This document shows positions 18,153-27,974 of a stretch of DNA of 64,000 bases, piece by piece (positions within the stretch are counted from its first letter, which is position 1; each line of letters begins with the position of its first letter). The translations under genes and the position numbers were made by a program. This DNA is from Sellimonas catena (GTDB taxonomy: Bacteria; Bacillota; Clostridia; Lachnospirales; Lachnospiraceae): assembly GCF_045063725.1 (NCBI RefSeq), contig NZ_CP173695.1, one strand, 5' to 3'. Under the pieces are notes generated by a model. That model saw only the letters and a program-made list of their open reading frames with translations, did no database searches and was not told where the DNA came from.

Positions 18153-19250
18153 ATGGCAGGATCATCTTTTGGAACTCTTTTTCAGATTACAACATGGGGA
18201 GAATCCCACGGAGCCGGCATCGGTGTCGTAGTAGACGGCTGCCCGGCAGGGCTTGCACTCTCCCCTTCCGATATTCAGGCCTTTTTAAACCGCAGAAAGC
18301 CGGGACAGAATGCTTACTCTACCATGCGCAAGGAAGCAGACGAAGTAGAAATCCTCTCCGGCGTGTTTGAGGGAAAGACAACCGGTACACCAATCTCCCT
18401 TCTCGTGCGGAATCAGGACCAGCGCTCCCATGACTATTCTCAGATCAAAGACTGTTACCGGCCCGGTCATGCGGATTATACCTTCGATGCAAAATACGGA
18501 TTCCGGGATTACCGGGGCGGCGGACGTTCCTCGGGACGAGAAACGATCGGACGTGTTGCTGCCGGCGCCATCGCTTCTCTCCTTCTGAAAAATCTCGGCA
18601 TCCAGGTTCAGGCATATACGAAAGCGATCGGTCCATACACCATCCCTGCTGATGAGTACGACTTTTCCGTTCTGAAAAGCAGTCCGCTTTGTATGCCTCA
18701 TCTGGGATACTCTCAAAAAGCGGAAGAATATCTGCGTACCTGTATGGAAAACCAGGATTCCGCAGGAGGCATTATCGAATGTCAGATCGCGGGACTTCCT
18801 GCCGGCATCGGCGAACCGGTTTTTGACAAGCTGGACGCCCTCCTTGCCCACGCGGTTCTTTCCATCGGAGCTGTCAAAGGATTTGAAATCGGAGATGGCT
18901 TTGAAGCCGCCCGTTCAAACGGTTCCACAAACAATGACGCTTTCTGCCTGAAAGACGGACAGATCACCAAGAAGACAAATCATTCCGGCGGAACACTTGG
19001 AGGGATGAGTGACGGAAGCACTGTCATTTTCCGTGCGGCCATCAAGCCGACTCCTTCCATCTCCTCTCTGCAGCAGACGGTCAACTCCTCTATGGAAGAG
19101 GTTGACATCTCTGTCAAAGGAAGACATGATCCGATCATTGTCCCGCGGGCCGTTGTCGTTGTAGAATCCATGGCAGCGCTTACCACCGTGGATCTGCTGC
19201 TTCGGAACATGAGCGCCTCCATGGATCATCTTCTCCGGATTTACCGGTAA
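18153..19250 (+). CDS. aroC: Chorismate synthase
   Basis: AroC eliminates phosphate from EPSP to make chorismate, the last shikimate step, using reduced FMN. The family N-terminus GTLFQITTWGESHGAGIG is present, with YRPGHADYTFDAKYG, the RGGGRSSGRETIGRVAAGA loop and RHDPIIVPRAV near the end. The ATG at 18153 follows tttggaggtatcatt; the frame is open to 18000 but that segment contains the promoter and is non-homologous in appearance. Length is 365 residues. It stands alone, away from aroF-aroB and aroK/aroE. Confidence 0.97.
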   Translation: MAGSSFGTLFQITTWGESHGAGIGVVVDGCPAGLALSPSDIQAFLNRRKPGQNAYSTMRKEADEVEILSGVFEGKTTGTPISLLVRNQDQRSHDYSQIKDCYRPGHADYTFDAKYGFRDYRGGGRSSGRETIGRVAAGAIASLLLKNLGIQVQAYTKAIGPYTIPADEYDFSVLKSSPLCMPHLGYSQKAEEYLRTCMENQDSAGGIIECQIAGLPAGIGEPVFDKLDALLAHAVLSIGAVKGFEIGDGFEAARSNGSTNNDAFCLKDGQITKKTNHSGGTLGGMSDGSTVIFRAAIKPTPSISSLQQTVNSSMEEVDISVKGRHDPIIVPRAVVVVESMAALTTVDLLLRNMSASMDHLLRIYR

Positions 19251-19283
19251 TCTCACGCTCAAACGAGAGAAAGGAAGTCCTTT

Positions 19284-20198
19284 ATGAAAAGAGAACTGAC
19301 CTATATCATACAAGAAACGGACGGTACGGCTGCGCTGCTTACCGTCCAAAGCTTTCTGAAAAGCAGGGGATATTCTCATGCTGTCATCGTCTCCCTCAAA
19401 AAAACTCCGGAGGGAATTCTAAAAAACGGTGTCTGGGCACGAGCACACGATCCACTCCTGCCGGGCGACTGCCTTCAGGTGAGGATTGTCGAAGACAGTT
19501 CCTCCGATCATATTGTTCCGCGTCCGCTTCCGTTTCCGGTTGTATACGAGGATGAAGATCTTCTTGTCGTGAACAAACCGGCTGACATGCCGATTCATCC
19601 GTCTCAGGGAAATTACGAGAATACTCTCGCCAATGCTGCCGCCTGGTATTTCAAAGAAAAAGGGGAATCATTTGTGTACCGCTGTATCAACCGTCTGGAC
19701 CGGGACACAACCGGACTTCTCATCCTTGCCAGGCATGCCTACAGCGCTGCCCTTCTTTCCCGGATGGTCTCTGCCCGCCAGATTAAGCGGGAGTATCTTG
19801 CAGTTGTCAGAGGCACTCCGGATGTTTCCGGAATCATCGATGCTCCAATCGGACGTAAAGAAGGATCTACCATCGAACGCCGGGTGGACTTTGAACACGG
19901 TGAACCGGCCCGTACCCATTATGAACTCCTTTACTCCGAGGGCGGATATTCCCTCGTCCGGCTCCGCCTTGACACAGGGCGTACCCATCAGATCCGTGTC
20001 CACATGAAGTATCTTGGGCATCCTCTGCCCGGCGACTTTCTTTACTGTCCGGATTACACAAAAATAAAACGGCAGGCGCTTCACTCCTGCCGTCTCTCTT
20101 TTCTCCATCCTGTTACGGGGCATCCTCTTTCCTTTACCGCCCCGCTGCCGGATGATATGCGTTCTTTCTTCCCGTCTGTTTCTCTGAATACTCTTTAA
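19284..20198 (+). CDS. RluA-family pseudouridine synthase
   Basis: This enzyme isomerises uridine to pseudouridine in rRNA or tRNA. An N-terminal S4-like region is followed by the catalytic domain with VNKPADMPIHPSQGN and the catalytic Asp in NRLDRDTTGLLILA. The C-terminal TGRTHQIRVHMKYLGHPLPGD completes the family set. Its target site cannot be told from sequence. The ATG follows gaaaggaagtccttt, 33 bases after aroC on the same strand, so both may share the aroC promoter. Its 3' end overlaps the convergent nucleoside kinase gene by 4 bases. Confidence 0.92.
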   Translation: MKRELTYIIQETDGTAALLTVQSFLKSRGYSHAVIVSLKKTPEGILKNGVWARAHDPLLPGDCLQVRIVEDSSSDHIVPRPLPFPVVYEDEDLLVVNKPADMPIHPSQGNYENTLANAAAWYFKEKGESFVYRCINRLDRDTTGLLILARHAYSAALLSRMVSARQIKREYLAVVRGTPDVSGIIDAPIGRKEGSTIERRVDFEHGEPARTHYELLYSEGGYSLVRLRLDTGRTHQIRVHMKYLGHPLPGDFLYCPDYTKIKRQALHSCRLSFLHPVTGHPLSFTAPLPDDMRSFFPSVSLNTL

Positions 20199-21868
20199 AG
20201 ATCATAGCATCCGCCTCCGATAAACTCCCGCAACAGGGAGTTTGCCGGAATCCTCTCTGTTCCGATCCCGAGAAAATAGTCCAGAAACTTCAAAAGCCGC
20301 TTGGCTTCATGGAATTCTTCCATTTCCGGTGTAATCTGAAATAACAGTGGTTCCACATACTGTTTTAATACCGCAAGTTCGTAAATCAGGGCCGAGTTAA
20401 ACATGATGTCCGCTTCCTCCTGGAACGGGAAAATATTTCGCTCTTCCCCCCTTCTGACCGAATACCACATGGCAATTGTTCTTGCCGCGGAAGTGCCCCG
20501 GGTCCTTGCATCACGGACAATCCGGCGGATCAGACGTCCGTCCGTAGTCGGGATCCTGTTGTGTTCGTCTACATTCAGCTGTGTCAGCGCACTGATATAA
20601 ATCTTAAACTTCCGCTCATTCGGAAGAGCTTTGGTAAGCTCTGGATTCAGGCAGTGAATTCCCTCAATCACAAGAATATCCCTGCTCTCCATTTTCAGCT
20701 TTTTCCCTTCGTATTTCCTCTGTCCCGTGATAAAATCAAAGGTCGGAATTTCCACCTCTTCGCCATGAAGCAGACGTCTCAGATCTTCATTAAACTGTTC
20801 TACGTCAATCGCTTCCAGGCACTCAAAGTCATAATTCCCTTTCTCGTCCTTTGGAGTGTGCTCCCGATTGACAAAATAGTTGTCGACCGCAAGAGGATGA
20901 GGACGCAGGCCGTTTACCCTGAGCTGGACGGACAACCTGTGCGAAAAGGTCGTCTTTCCCGAAGAAGAAGGTCCTGCCACAAGCACAAACTTCACATCAC
21001 CTCTTTTTGCGATCTGTTCCGCAATTTCAGCAATCTTCTTTTCCTGCTGTGCTTCCTGCACCAGTACCATGTTCTGAGCTCCCTCCCGCACAATTTCGCG
21101 GTTCAGATCGCCAACGGTTTCAATATCCTGGAGATCACCCCATTTCATGGATTCTTTCTGTACCTGAAACAACTTTTCCCGCACCTGTAAAGGCGGAACC
21201 CGTTCCGGATCCGACATTTTCGGCATCTGGATCACAAATCCTTCATCATACGGATAGAGTTCAAAATATTTCAGATATCCTGTGGACGGCACCATGTAGC
21301 CGTAGTTATAGTCCTCGAAAGCTCCCATCCTGTACAGGTTGACTCTGGAACTTCTCCGGTATTTGAACAATTCTTCTTTATCATACATACCATATTGATG
21401 AAACAGCTCAATCGCTTCATCCGTATGGAGATTCCGTTTTTCTATCGGAATATCAGCCTCTACGATCTTTCGCATCGTATCTTTAACACGGTTTAGAAAT
21501 ACCTCATCCAGACAGATATCCCCGTCAATCGTACAGTAATACCCCTGGTCCACCGAGTAATGAATCCGCACTTTTTGAATCTTATCATGTCCGGCTGTAT
21601 CATAGACCGCCTTTACAAGCATCAGGCTCATACTTCTTTTGTAGGTCTTATACCCGATGTCCTCTCCGGTCGTGACAAGCCTGACCCTGCAATCTTTCCG
21701 GAGCGTTTTATACAGTTCTTTCAGTTTTCCGTCCTGAATCACAAGAACAACATCATTTTTGTACTCTTTCTGTCTGTCTTTTGCAATCTCAAGAAAAGTG
21801 GTTCCTTCCGGATACTGCTTTGTTTCTCCATTTTCAAATGTAACCGTATACTGTAGTACATCGTGCAA
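20195..21868 (-). CDS. Nucleoside kinase with TGS/ThrRS-like N-terminal half and uridine-kinase domain
   Basis: The protein joins an N-terminal TGS-like and threonyl-tRNA-synthetase second-domain-like half (about residues 1-220) to a C-terminal uridine-kinase/phosphoribulokinase-type domain. The P-loop GPSSSGKTT is at 299-307, and a substrate region DNYFVNREHTPKDEKG follows. No aminoacylation core is present. This fusion is common in Firmicutes and Thermotoga relatives and is annotated as nucleoside kinase; the role of the front half is unknown. The start is TTG at 21868, preceded by agaaggtgttagt, and no in-frame ATG fits better. It lies downstream of nif3 on the same strand. Confidence 0.87.
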   Translation of the reverse strand: MHDVLQYTVTFENGETKQYPEGTTFLEIAKDRQKEYKNDVVLVIQDGKLKELYKTLRKDCRVRLVTTGEDIGYKTYKRSMSLMLVKAVYDTAGHDKIQKVRIHYSVDQGYYCTIDGDICLDEVFLNRVKDTMRKIVEADIPIEKRNLHTDEAIELFHQYGMYDKEELFKYRRSSRVNLYRMGAFEDYNYGYMVPSTGYLKYFELYPYDEGFVIQMPKMSDPERVPPLQVREKLFQVQKESMKWGDLQDIETVGDLNREIVREGAQNMVLVQEAQQEKKIAEIAEQIAKRGDVKFVLVAGPSSSGKTTFSHRLSVQLRVNGLRPHPLAVDNYFVNREHTPKDEKGNYDFECLEAIDVEQFNEDLRRLLHGEEVEIPTFDFITGQRKYEGKKLKMESRDILVIEGIHCLNPELTKALPNERKFKIYISALTQLNVDEHNRIPTTDGRLIRRIVRDARTRGTSAARTIAMWYSVRRGEERNIFPFQEEADIMFNSALIYELAVLKQYVEPLLFQITPEMEEFHEAKRLLKFLDYFLGIGTERIPANSLLREFIGGGCYDL

Positions 21869-21890
21869 ACTAACACCTTCTTTCCAGCCT

Positions 21891-22676
21891 TTATAAAATC
21901 ACGGAATACGGCAAATGCTTCGGCATGGTAATCACTTCGATTCTGCCTTCCGTTTTATCCTCCAGATACTGTTTCATATCCTCCATAAACAGATATTCCA
22001 GTCCGTAGTGTCCCGCATCAAGCACTGCCATCCCCTGGGCATCGGCATCAATTCCGGTATGGTGACCGATATCTCCGCTCAGAAATACATCTGCACCTTT
22101 CAAAAGCGCTTCCTGCACTACACTTTCGCCCGATCCCGGACAGACCGCCACCGTTTTGACCGGCCTGTCTGCTCCAAAGCACCGAAGTTCCTCCAGGCCA
22201 AAACGTGTTCTGATTCTGGCCGCAAATTCAAGAAGGCTCTCCGGCTCTTTCAACGTTCCGGTCACACCGATTCCACACGGAACCCCCAGCCATTCCCCGG
22301 TTTCCTCAAGCGGACCGGTCTCTTCCAGTCCGATTTTTTCTGCGGCAAGCATCCCCATCCTGCAGATATCGTAGTTTGTATGCATGGCATAGTAGGCCAC
22401 GTCTGCCTGTATCAGCTTTAGAATTCTTCTTCCGATAAACGCTTCATCCGTAATCCGCTTCACAGCCCGGAACAGAAGCGGATGATGAGAAAGGATCATA
22501 TCCGCCTTGATTTCCAGTGCCGTCTCCACGGCACCATCATCGACATCAACCGTAATCAGGACCTTTTGGACCTCCTTTTCTTCTCTTCCAAGTATGAGAC
22601 CGCTGTTATCCCAGTCAAGCGCATAACTCTCCGGTGCAGCCTCCACCAAAATATTTCGGATTTCTTTTACCTTCAT
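21891..22676 (-). CDS. Nif3-like dinuclear metal-centre protein
   Basis: This belongs to the YqfO/Nif3 family, toroidal hexamers with a dinuclear metal site, sometimes labelled GTP cyclohydrolase I type 2 homologue without firm proof of function. Likely metal ligands are in SHHPLLFRAVKRI, HTNYDI and DAGHYGLE. At 261 residues it is the short form, without the PII-like insert of YqfO. It follows trmK closely, a pairing conserved across Firmicutes. Confidence 0.92.
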   Translation of the reverse strand: MKVKEIRNILVEAAPESYALDWDNSGLILGREEKEVQKVLITVDVDDGAVETALEIKADMILSHHPLLFRAVKRITDEAFIGRRILKLIQADVAYYAMHTNYDICRMGMLAAEKIGLEETGPLEETGEWLGVPCGIGVTGTLKEPESLLEFAARIRTRFGLEELRCFGADRPVKTVAVCPGSGESVVQEALLKGADVFLSGDIGHHTGIDADAQGMAVLDAGHYGLEYLFMEDMKQYLEDKTEGRIEVITMPKHLPYSVIL

Positions 22677-22689
22677 CTTGCCTCTCCTT

Positions 22690-23394
22690 TTACCGGTACC
22701 TGCCTTCTGCTGCGTACAGCTGCTTCAGTTCTTTTTCTATCTCTATGATCCGGGCTTTGGAACTTTCCGACGGATCCTGGCTCTTCCTCAGATTCTCCAG
22801 AATGTTTGTCCGGATCCGGATTTCCCGTTTCAGAAAATCATGGAGAACCGGATGTTTCTCTTTCAGAAGAACTCTTCCATACTCATATTCCTCTTCCGTG
22901 TACGGGAACTGCTCCCTCTTCCCCGGAACAGCCTTCATCATCGGGTAGTATTTTCCATCCTCATATATCATATTCTCATACTCAATGGAAAATCCGTTTT
23001 CAATCAGAAACCGGCGGACTTTCCCGATCTCCGACTGCGGCTGGAGAATACATTCTTTCAGCGAAGCCGTCGTTTCTGGACAGGCCGACAAAATCTGTAT
23101 AATAAGAGCGCCGCCCATTCCGGCGGCGATCATACTGTCTGCTTCCTGGATGCTCAGTTCTTTGAGTCCATCTGATCTTCTTGTCCCGATTTGCTCTTCA
23201 AGCCCATATTCTCCGATATGTTCTCTGGCACGCTGGAGCGGCCCTTCGTTAACATCCATCGCAACCGCGGATGGAATCCGTCCGTTTTGCACCAGCCAGA
23301 TCGGGACATACGCGTGATCCGTCCCGATGTCTGCCACTCTGTATCCGGGCGTCACCAGCTCGGCGACCGCCCGAAGTCTCTTTGATAATTCCAT
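22690..23394 (-). CDS. trmK: tRNA (adenine(22)-N(1))-methyltransferase TrmK
   Basis: TrmK methylates A22 in the D-loop of some tRNAs using SAM. The SAM-binding pattern VADIGTDHAYVPIWLV is at about 19-34, and MIAAGMGGALI lies at about 88-98. The C-terminal part has a charged helical pair typical of the family. Length is 234 residues. The ATG follows ttaggagcggagc, 10 bases after rpoD. The rpoD-trmK-nif3 order matches B. subtilis sigA-trmK-yqfO. Confidence 0.94.
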   Translation of the reverse strand: MELSKRLRAVAELVTPGYRVADIGTDHAYVPIWLVQNGRIPSAVAMDVNEGPLQRAREHIGEYGLEEQIGTRRSDGLKELSIQEADSMIAAGMGGALIIQILSACPETTASLKECILQPQSEIGKVRRFLIENGFSIEYENMIYEDGKYYPMMKAVPGKREQFPYTEEEYEYGRVLLKEKHPVLHDFLKREIRIRTNILENLRKSQDPSESSKARIIEIEKELKQLYAAEGRYR

Positions 23395-23403
23395 GCTCCG
23401 CTC

Positions 23404-24534
23404 CTAATCCAGATAGTCTCTTAATTTACGGCTGCGGCTTGGATGGCGCAGTTTTCTCAGTGCCTTGGCCTCAATCTGACGGATACGTTCTCTTGTAACA
23501 TCAAACTCTTTACCGACTTCCTCCAGTGTCCTTGCCCGGCCGTCGTTCATTCCAAAACGCAGTCTTAAGACCTTCTGTTCTCTGTCTGTCAGTGTATCCA
23601 GCACTTCATTGAGCTGTTCCTTTAACAGTGTGGCGGCAGCAGCTTCCGCCGGAACCGGCACATTATCATCCTGAATGAAATCACCAAGATGGCTGTCCTC
23701 TTCTTCCCCGATCGGTGTCTCAAGAGACACCGGTTCCTGTGAAATCTTCAAAATCTCTCTGACACGGTCCACAGGCATGTCCAGTTCTTTTGCAATCTCT
23801 TCCGGAAGCGGCTCTCTTCCGAGCTCCTGAAGGAGCTGTCTGGATACCCGGATCAGTTTGTTGATCGTCTCCACCATATGAACAGGAATACGGATCGTTC
23901 TCGCCTGGTCCGCAATCGCTCTCGTAATTGCCTGACGGATCCACCAGGTCGCATAGGTACTGAACTTAAATCCCTTCTGGTAATCAAACTTCTCAACCGC
24001 CTTGATCAGACCAAGATTACCTTCCTGAATCAGATCCAGAAAGAGCATTCCCCGCCCGACATAGCGCTTTGCAATGCTGACTACAAGACGGAGGTTCGCC
24101 TCTGCCAGTCTCTTTTTGGCACTCTCATCGCCTTCCGCCATTCTTTTGGCCAGATCAATCTCTTCTTCTGCACTTAAAAGAGGAACCTTTCCGATTTCTT
24201 TCAAGTACATACGCACCGGATCCTCAATGCTGATCCCATCCGGCACAGACAGATCGATCTTTTCCATATCGACCTCTTCCTCTTCTTCTGCAAGAATCAG
24301 ATCGTCAATATCTGCGTCCAGGTCATCATCATTTCCAATACGCAGCACATCGATGTTCATTGCCTCCAGATACTCATACACCTTTTCCATCTGCTCTGAA
24401 GATAATTCCAGATCAGCCATAAAATCACTGATCTCCTGAATTTCCAGAACTTTCTTTTTCTTTTTTCCAAGTTCGACCAGCTCTTTCAGCTTTTCCTCAA
24501 ATTTTGCTACGTTTTCTTCCATGCTTTTGTCCAT
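23404..24534 (-). CDS. rpoD: Primary RNA polymerase sigma factor RpoD (SigA)
   Basis: This is the housekeeping sigma factor. Region 1.1-like acidic N-terminus is followed by region 1.2 (GISIEDPVRMYLKEIGKVPLL), region 2 (FLDLIQEGNLGLIKAVEKFDY and FKFSTYATWWIRQAITRAI), region 3 and region 4 with the helix-turn-helix LEEVGKEFDVTRERIRQIEAKALRKL. Length of 376 residues is typical. It follows dnaG, as in the macromolecular-synthesis operon. The many promoters of TTGACA/TATAAT type in this window fit its specificity. Confidence 0.98.
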   Translation of the reverse strand: MDKSMEENVAKFEEKLKELVELGKKKKKVLEIQEISDFMADLELSSEQMEKVYEYLEAMNIDVLRIGNDDDLDADIDDLILAEEEEEVDMEKIDLSVPDGISIEDPVRMYLKEIGKVPLLSAEEEIDLAKRMAEGDESAKKRLAEANLRLVVSIAKRYVGRGMLFLDLIQEGNLGLIKAVEKFDYQKGFKFSTYATWWIRQAITRAIADQARTIRIPVHMVETINKLIRVSRQLLQELGREPLPEEIAKELDMPVDRVREILKISQEPVSLETPIGEEEDSHLGDFIQDDNVPVPAEAAAATLLKEQLNEVLDTLTDREQKVLRLRFGMNDGRARTLEEVGKEFDVTRERIRQIEAKALRKLRHPSRSRKLRDYLD

Positions 24535-24558
24535 CCTCTCATCGCTTGTTCTATACTT

Positions 24559-26331
24559 TTATTTTATGGATATCTGCATCTGATACAGTTTCTGCAGATC
24601 CTTTTTGGCTTCCATGAGCTTCTGAAGACCTTTGATATCCGTCGGGTCCAGCGCTCTTCCCGCTTCTTCAATACTGTGGTTTTTCACCTTGATCACCGTC
24701 TCTTTGAGAGCCTTTTCCTGCTCCTCTTTCGTGGATAGCTCACGAATCTTTGTATGAAACAGTGATGCGGCCTCCCGATGCTCTTCCTCATCCGTAAAGT
24801 GATTCAAAATGCGGGCAGGATTGAGATCTCCCTCTTCATACTGCTCATAAAGCAGTGAGGCAACTTCCTTATACAGGCTTCCGGTGAAATCGTCCGGTGT
24901 AATGTAATTCTTCACCTGAGAAAATACTGTCATATCATCAATCATCCAGGTCAGAAGGATCTTCTGGGACTTCAGATTTCCGTCTTCCTTCTCCTTGACA
25001 GCCGCAGTCTGCTTCGGCCGTCTGGCCGGTGCTGCCAGCCCCTTCTCTATAGCCGTCTTTGCCACCAGCTTTTTCAGATCCTCAAAGGCTACTTTATATG
25101 CTCTGGCAACCGCCTCGGTATAATTATCCCTTTCAATCTGCTCTTCAAATTCTCCAAGTCTTGCCGCTGCCTCTTTCATGAAACCGGTCTTACCTTCCGG
25201 GGAATTCATGTCATACTGACGTTCCAGCACCTCCAGACTGTACATAAACCCGTTTCTGGCTTTGCTGATCCGCTCTTCAAAAGCCGCCGCACCCAGATTT
25301 TTGATAAACTCGTCCGGATCCTTATACGGATCCATCCGGATCACTTTCGCCGTAATGCCCGCCTCTTTCAGAATCGGCATCGCTCTCAGGGCTGCCTTCG
25401 TTCCTGCCTCATCGCTGTCATAAGTCAGATATACTTCCTGAACGTACCGCTTAATTAAAGATGCATGTCCAGGTGTAAATGCAGTCCCGAGGGAGGCAAC
25501 TGCATTGGTAAATCCTGCCTGATGAAGCGCAATCACATCCATATACCCTTCGCACAGCAGAAAATAAGGCTTTCTGGAACTTCTTGCACGGTTCAGCCCG
25601 TAAAGATTTCTGCTTTTATCAAAAATCGGAGTCTCAGGGGAGTTCAGATATTTCGGTTTCCCGTCACCCATGACACGGCCGCCGAATCCAATAACACGGC
25701 TGTTTGCGTCCATGATTGGAAACATCACACGATTCCAGAATTTATCATGAATTCCTTGTTTCTCATCGACACTTGCAAGCCCGGACTGCACGATCAGCTC
25801 ATCCGAATAGCCCTTCAACTTCAGGAATCTGCTCAGATCATCGCTGTATTTATTTGCATATCCGAGCCCGAAGTGCACGATGGTCTCCTCTGTCAATGCT
25901 CTGTCGGTCAGATATTGATAGGCCTGCCGCCCTTTTTCCGACTTCAGCTGTGCAAAATAATATTTCGCTGCAAGCTTGTTGATCGCAAGAAGCGTCTCTC
26001 TTAAATCTGCTCTTTCTTTTGCCTCTTTGGAATACTGTTCCTTCGGCAGCTCCACTCCCGCTCTGTCCGCAAGATAACGGAGCGCTTCGGTAAATGAATA
26101 GTGCTCATATTCCATCAAGAATGTAAACACATTTCCTCCTGCCCCGCAGCCAAAGCAGTAGTACATCTGCTTGTCCCGGCTGACAGAAAAGGACGGGGAT
26201 TTTTCATTGTGAAACGGACAAAGTCCAAAATAAGAATTTCCTTTTTTCTGCAGTCTTACATAAGAAGAAATCACGTCTATAATATCGTTTTTCATTCTTA
26301 CTTCTTCTATCACGTCATCTGAATAATACAC
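24559..26331 (-). CDS. dnaG: DNA primase
   Basis: DnaG makes RNA primers for DNA replication. The zinc-binding domain has CPFHNEKSPSFSV and YYCFGCGAGG (CHC2), the TOPRIM core has LLCEGYMDVIALHQAGF and YDSDEAG, and a C-terminal helicase-interaction region follows. I place the start at GTG 26331 because aaggaagggaaagac precedes it and the product then begins (M)YYSDDVIEEVR like other primases. The ATG at 26361 has an aggag only about one base away, too close to work well. Length is 590 residues from GTG. Confidence 0.93.
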   Translation of the reverse strand: MYYSDDVIEEVRMKNDIIDVISSYVRLQKKGNSYFGLCPFHNEKSPSFSVSRDKQMYYCFGCGAGGNVFTFLMEYEHYSFTEALRYLADRAGVELPKEQYSKEAKERADLRETLLAINKLAAKYYFAQLKSEKGRQAYQYLTDRALTEETIVHFGLGYANKYSDDLSRFLKLKGYSDELIVQSGLASVDEKQGIHDKFWNRVMFPIMDANSRVIGFGGRVMGDGKPKYLNSPETPIFDKSRNLYGLNRARSSRKPYFLLCEGYMDVIALHQAGFTNAVASLGTAFTPGHASLIKRYVQEVYLTYDSDEAGTKAALRAMPILKEAGITAKVIRMDPYKDPDEFIKNLGAAAFEERISKARNGFMYSLEVLERQYDMNSPEGKTGFMKEAAARLGEFEEQIERDNYTEAVARAYKVAFEDLKKLVAKTAIEKGLAAPARRPKQTAAVKEKEDGNLKSQKILLTWMIDDMTVFSQVKNYITPDDFTGSLYKEVASLLYEQYEEGDLNPARILNHFTDEEEHREAASLFHTKIRELSTKEEQEKALKETVIKVKNHSIEEAGRALDPTDIKGLQKLMEAKKDLQKLYQMQISIK

Positions 26332-26448
26332 GTCTTTCCCTTCCTTCTTGCCTGTGTACATTCTCCTACAAATTATATATTCGACAAAAGATGTTGATTT
26401 CCTTTTTCTTTTTTTAATTTTTTCAAAAAAGCGATGAAAGACTGTTTT

Positions 26449-27933
26449 TTATTTCTCTTTTTCTTCAGAAAGCCGCCTGCGGATTGCTTCTACTACCGTC
26501 TCAAGCACTTTGATTCTCGCATAGTACTTATCATTTCCTTCTACAATAATCCAAGGTGCAGACGGGGTTGATGTTTTCACGAGCATCTCTTCAACAGCTC
26601 TTTCGTAGAGATCCCATTTTTCCCGGTTTCTCCAGTCTTCGTCCGTAATCTTCCACTGTTTCGCCGGATTTGCCTGGCGTTCTTTAAATCTCCGCTCCTG
26701 TTCGTCTTTATCGATCTGCATCCAGAATTTCATTACAATCGCGCCGGAATCCGCAAGCTGTTCTTCCATATCATTCATTTCCTTATAGGCACGTTTCCAC
26801 TCCTGCTTTGTGCAGAATCCTTCAATCCGTTCCACCATCACCCGTCCGTACCAGGTCCGGTCAAAAATGGTAATATGTCCTTTCTTCGGCATCTTAATCC
26901 AGAATCTCCACAGGTAATGATGCTTTTTCTCCCAGTCGTTCGGAGCTGCCGTCGGAATCACGACATATCCCCTCGGATCAAGTGCCTGAGTCAGCCTCTT
27001 GATGGCACCGCCCTTTCCTCCGGCGTCCCACCCTTCAAATCCGAGGATCATCGGAATTCTTCTGCGGTACAACTCCCCATGAAGTTTTGTCAGTTCTTTC
27101 TGAAGCTTTTTCTTTTTCTTCTCATATTCTTCTCTTGTGTAGGACAGGGACAAATCAGCTTTATTCAATACAGACTCTACCGGCTTTTCATCCAGTTCCG
27201 ATGCTTTTTCTTCTTCCTCCGGCTTCCGTTCCACCGCAGCTTCCAGAGCCTTGATCACCGTCTTGTAAATCTTGACGGCAGCATATCTCTTATCCGTTGC
27301 CTCCACGATCGTCCAAGGAGCAAAGTCCGTATCCGTCTTTGCCAGCATCTCTTCGTTCACCTGGAGATATGCATCATATTCCTCGTTTCTGCGCCAGTCA
27401 TTTCCTGTCACTCTCCATTCACTTTCTCTGGAAGATGTCAGCTTTTCAAACCGCTTTTTCTGCTCCCTTTTACTGATATAAAGGAAAAGTTTAATAATCA
27501 CCATACCGTCATCAGTCAGTTCTTTTTCAAAATTCTGGATAGTATGGTATGCTTTGGCGACTTCCCCTTTGGACATCTGATTTTCAAACCGCTCCCCAAG
27601 CACCTTCCGGTACCAGCTCGTGTCAAAAATAGATATCTTGCCCCGCTCCGGGATCTTCGTCCAGAAACGCTTCATGTAAGGATAGAACTTTTCTTCTTCT
27701 GTTTCTTTTTTGACTGCAAATACTTCAAAGCCCCGCGGGTCCAATGCCTGGATCAGCTTGCCGATCTGCACTCCTTTTCCAGACGCATCCAGGCCTTCAA
27801 ATACTATCATCACCGGAATTTTGGCACTCTGGCAGGCTCTCTGCAGTTCCCCAAGCCTGATCGAAAGTGTCTGAATCTCTTCTTTGTATTCCGGTTTCTT
27901 CATTTTTTTCGACAAGTCAATTTTCTCTAACAT
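26449..27933 (-). CDS. Tandem PPK2-family polyphosphate phosphotransferase
   Basis: Two PPK2 domains are fused: residues about 1-235 and 260-494. Such double-domain proteins are known as polyphosphate:AMP phosphotransferases, which use polyphosphate to phosphorylate nucleotides. The C-terminal half has a canonical P-loop GWDAGGKGGAI and lid FDRTWYGRVMVERIEG. In the N-terminal half the matching parts read GLDASGKGVQI and FDTSWYRKVLGERF, so the Asp-Arg of the lid is changed to Asp-Thr. In characterised two-domain enzymes only the C-terminal domain is active, and this pattern agrees. It is monocistronic, upstream of the tRNA pair on the opposite strand. Confidence 0.9.
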   Translation of the reverse strand: MLEKIDLSKKMKKPEYKEEIQTLSIRLGELQRACQSAKIPVMIVFEGLDASGKGVQIGKLIQALDPRGFEVFAVKKETEEEKFYPYMKRFWTKIPERGKISIFDTSWYRKVLGERFENQMSKGEVAKAYHTIQNFEKELTDDGMVIIKLFLYISKREQKKRFEKLTSSRESEWRVTGNDWRRNEEYDAYLQVNEEMLAKTDTDFAPWTIVEATDKRYAAVKIYKTVIKALEAAVERKPEEEEKASELDEKPVESVLNKADLSLSYTREEYEKKKKKLQKELTKLHGELYRRRIPMILGFEGWDAGGKGGAIKRLTQALDPRGYVVIPTAAPNDWEKKHHYLWRFWIKMPKKGHITIFDRTWYGRVMVERIEGFCTKQEWKRAYKEMNDMEEQLADSGAIVMKFWMQIDKDEQERRFKERQANPAKQWKITDEDWRNREKWDLYERAVEEMLVKTSTPSAPWIIVEGNDKYYARIKVLETVVEAIRRRLSEEKEK

Positions 27934-27974
27934 CGTCCTTCCTCCTCATGCTACAAAATAATTATATTTTTTTG

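Noticed and set aside
20068..20096. GC-rich inverted repeat (CGGCAGG / CCTGCCG) read as a terminator
   Set aside because: It lies within the coding region of the RluA-type gene about 100 bases before its stop and has no T run.
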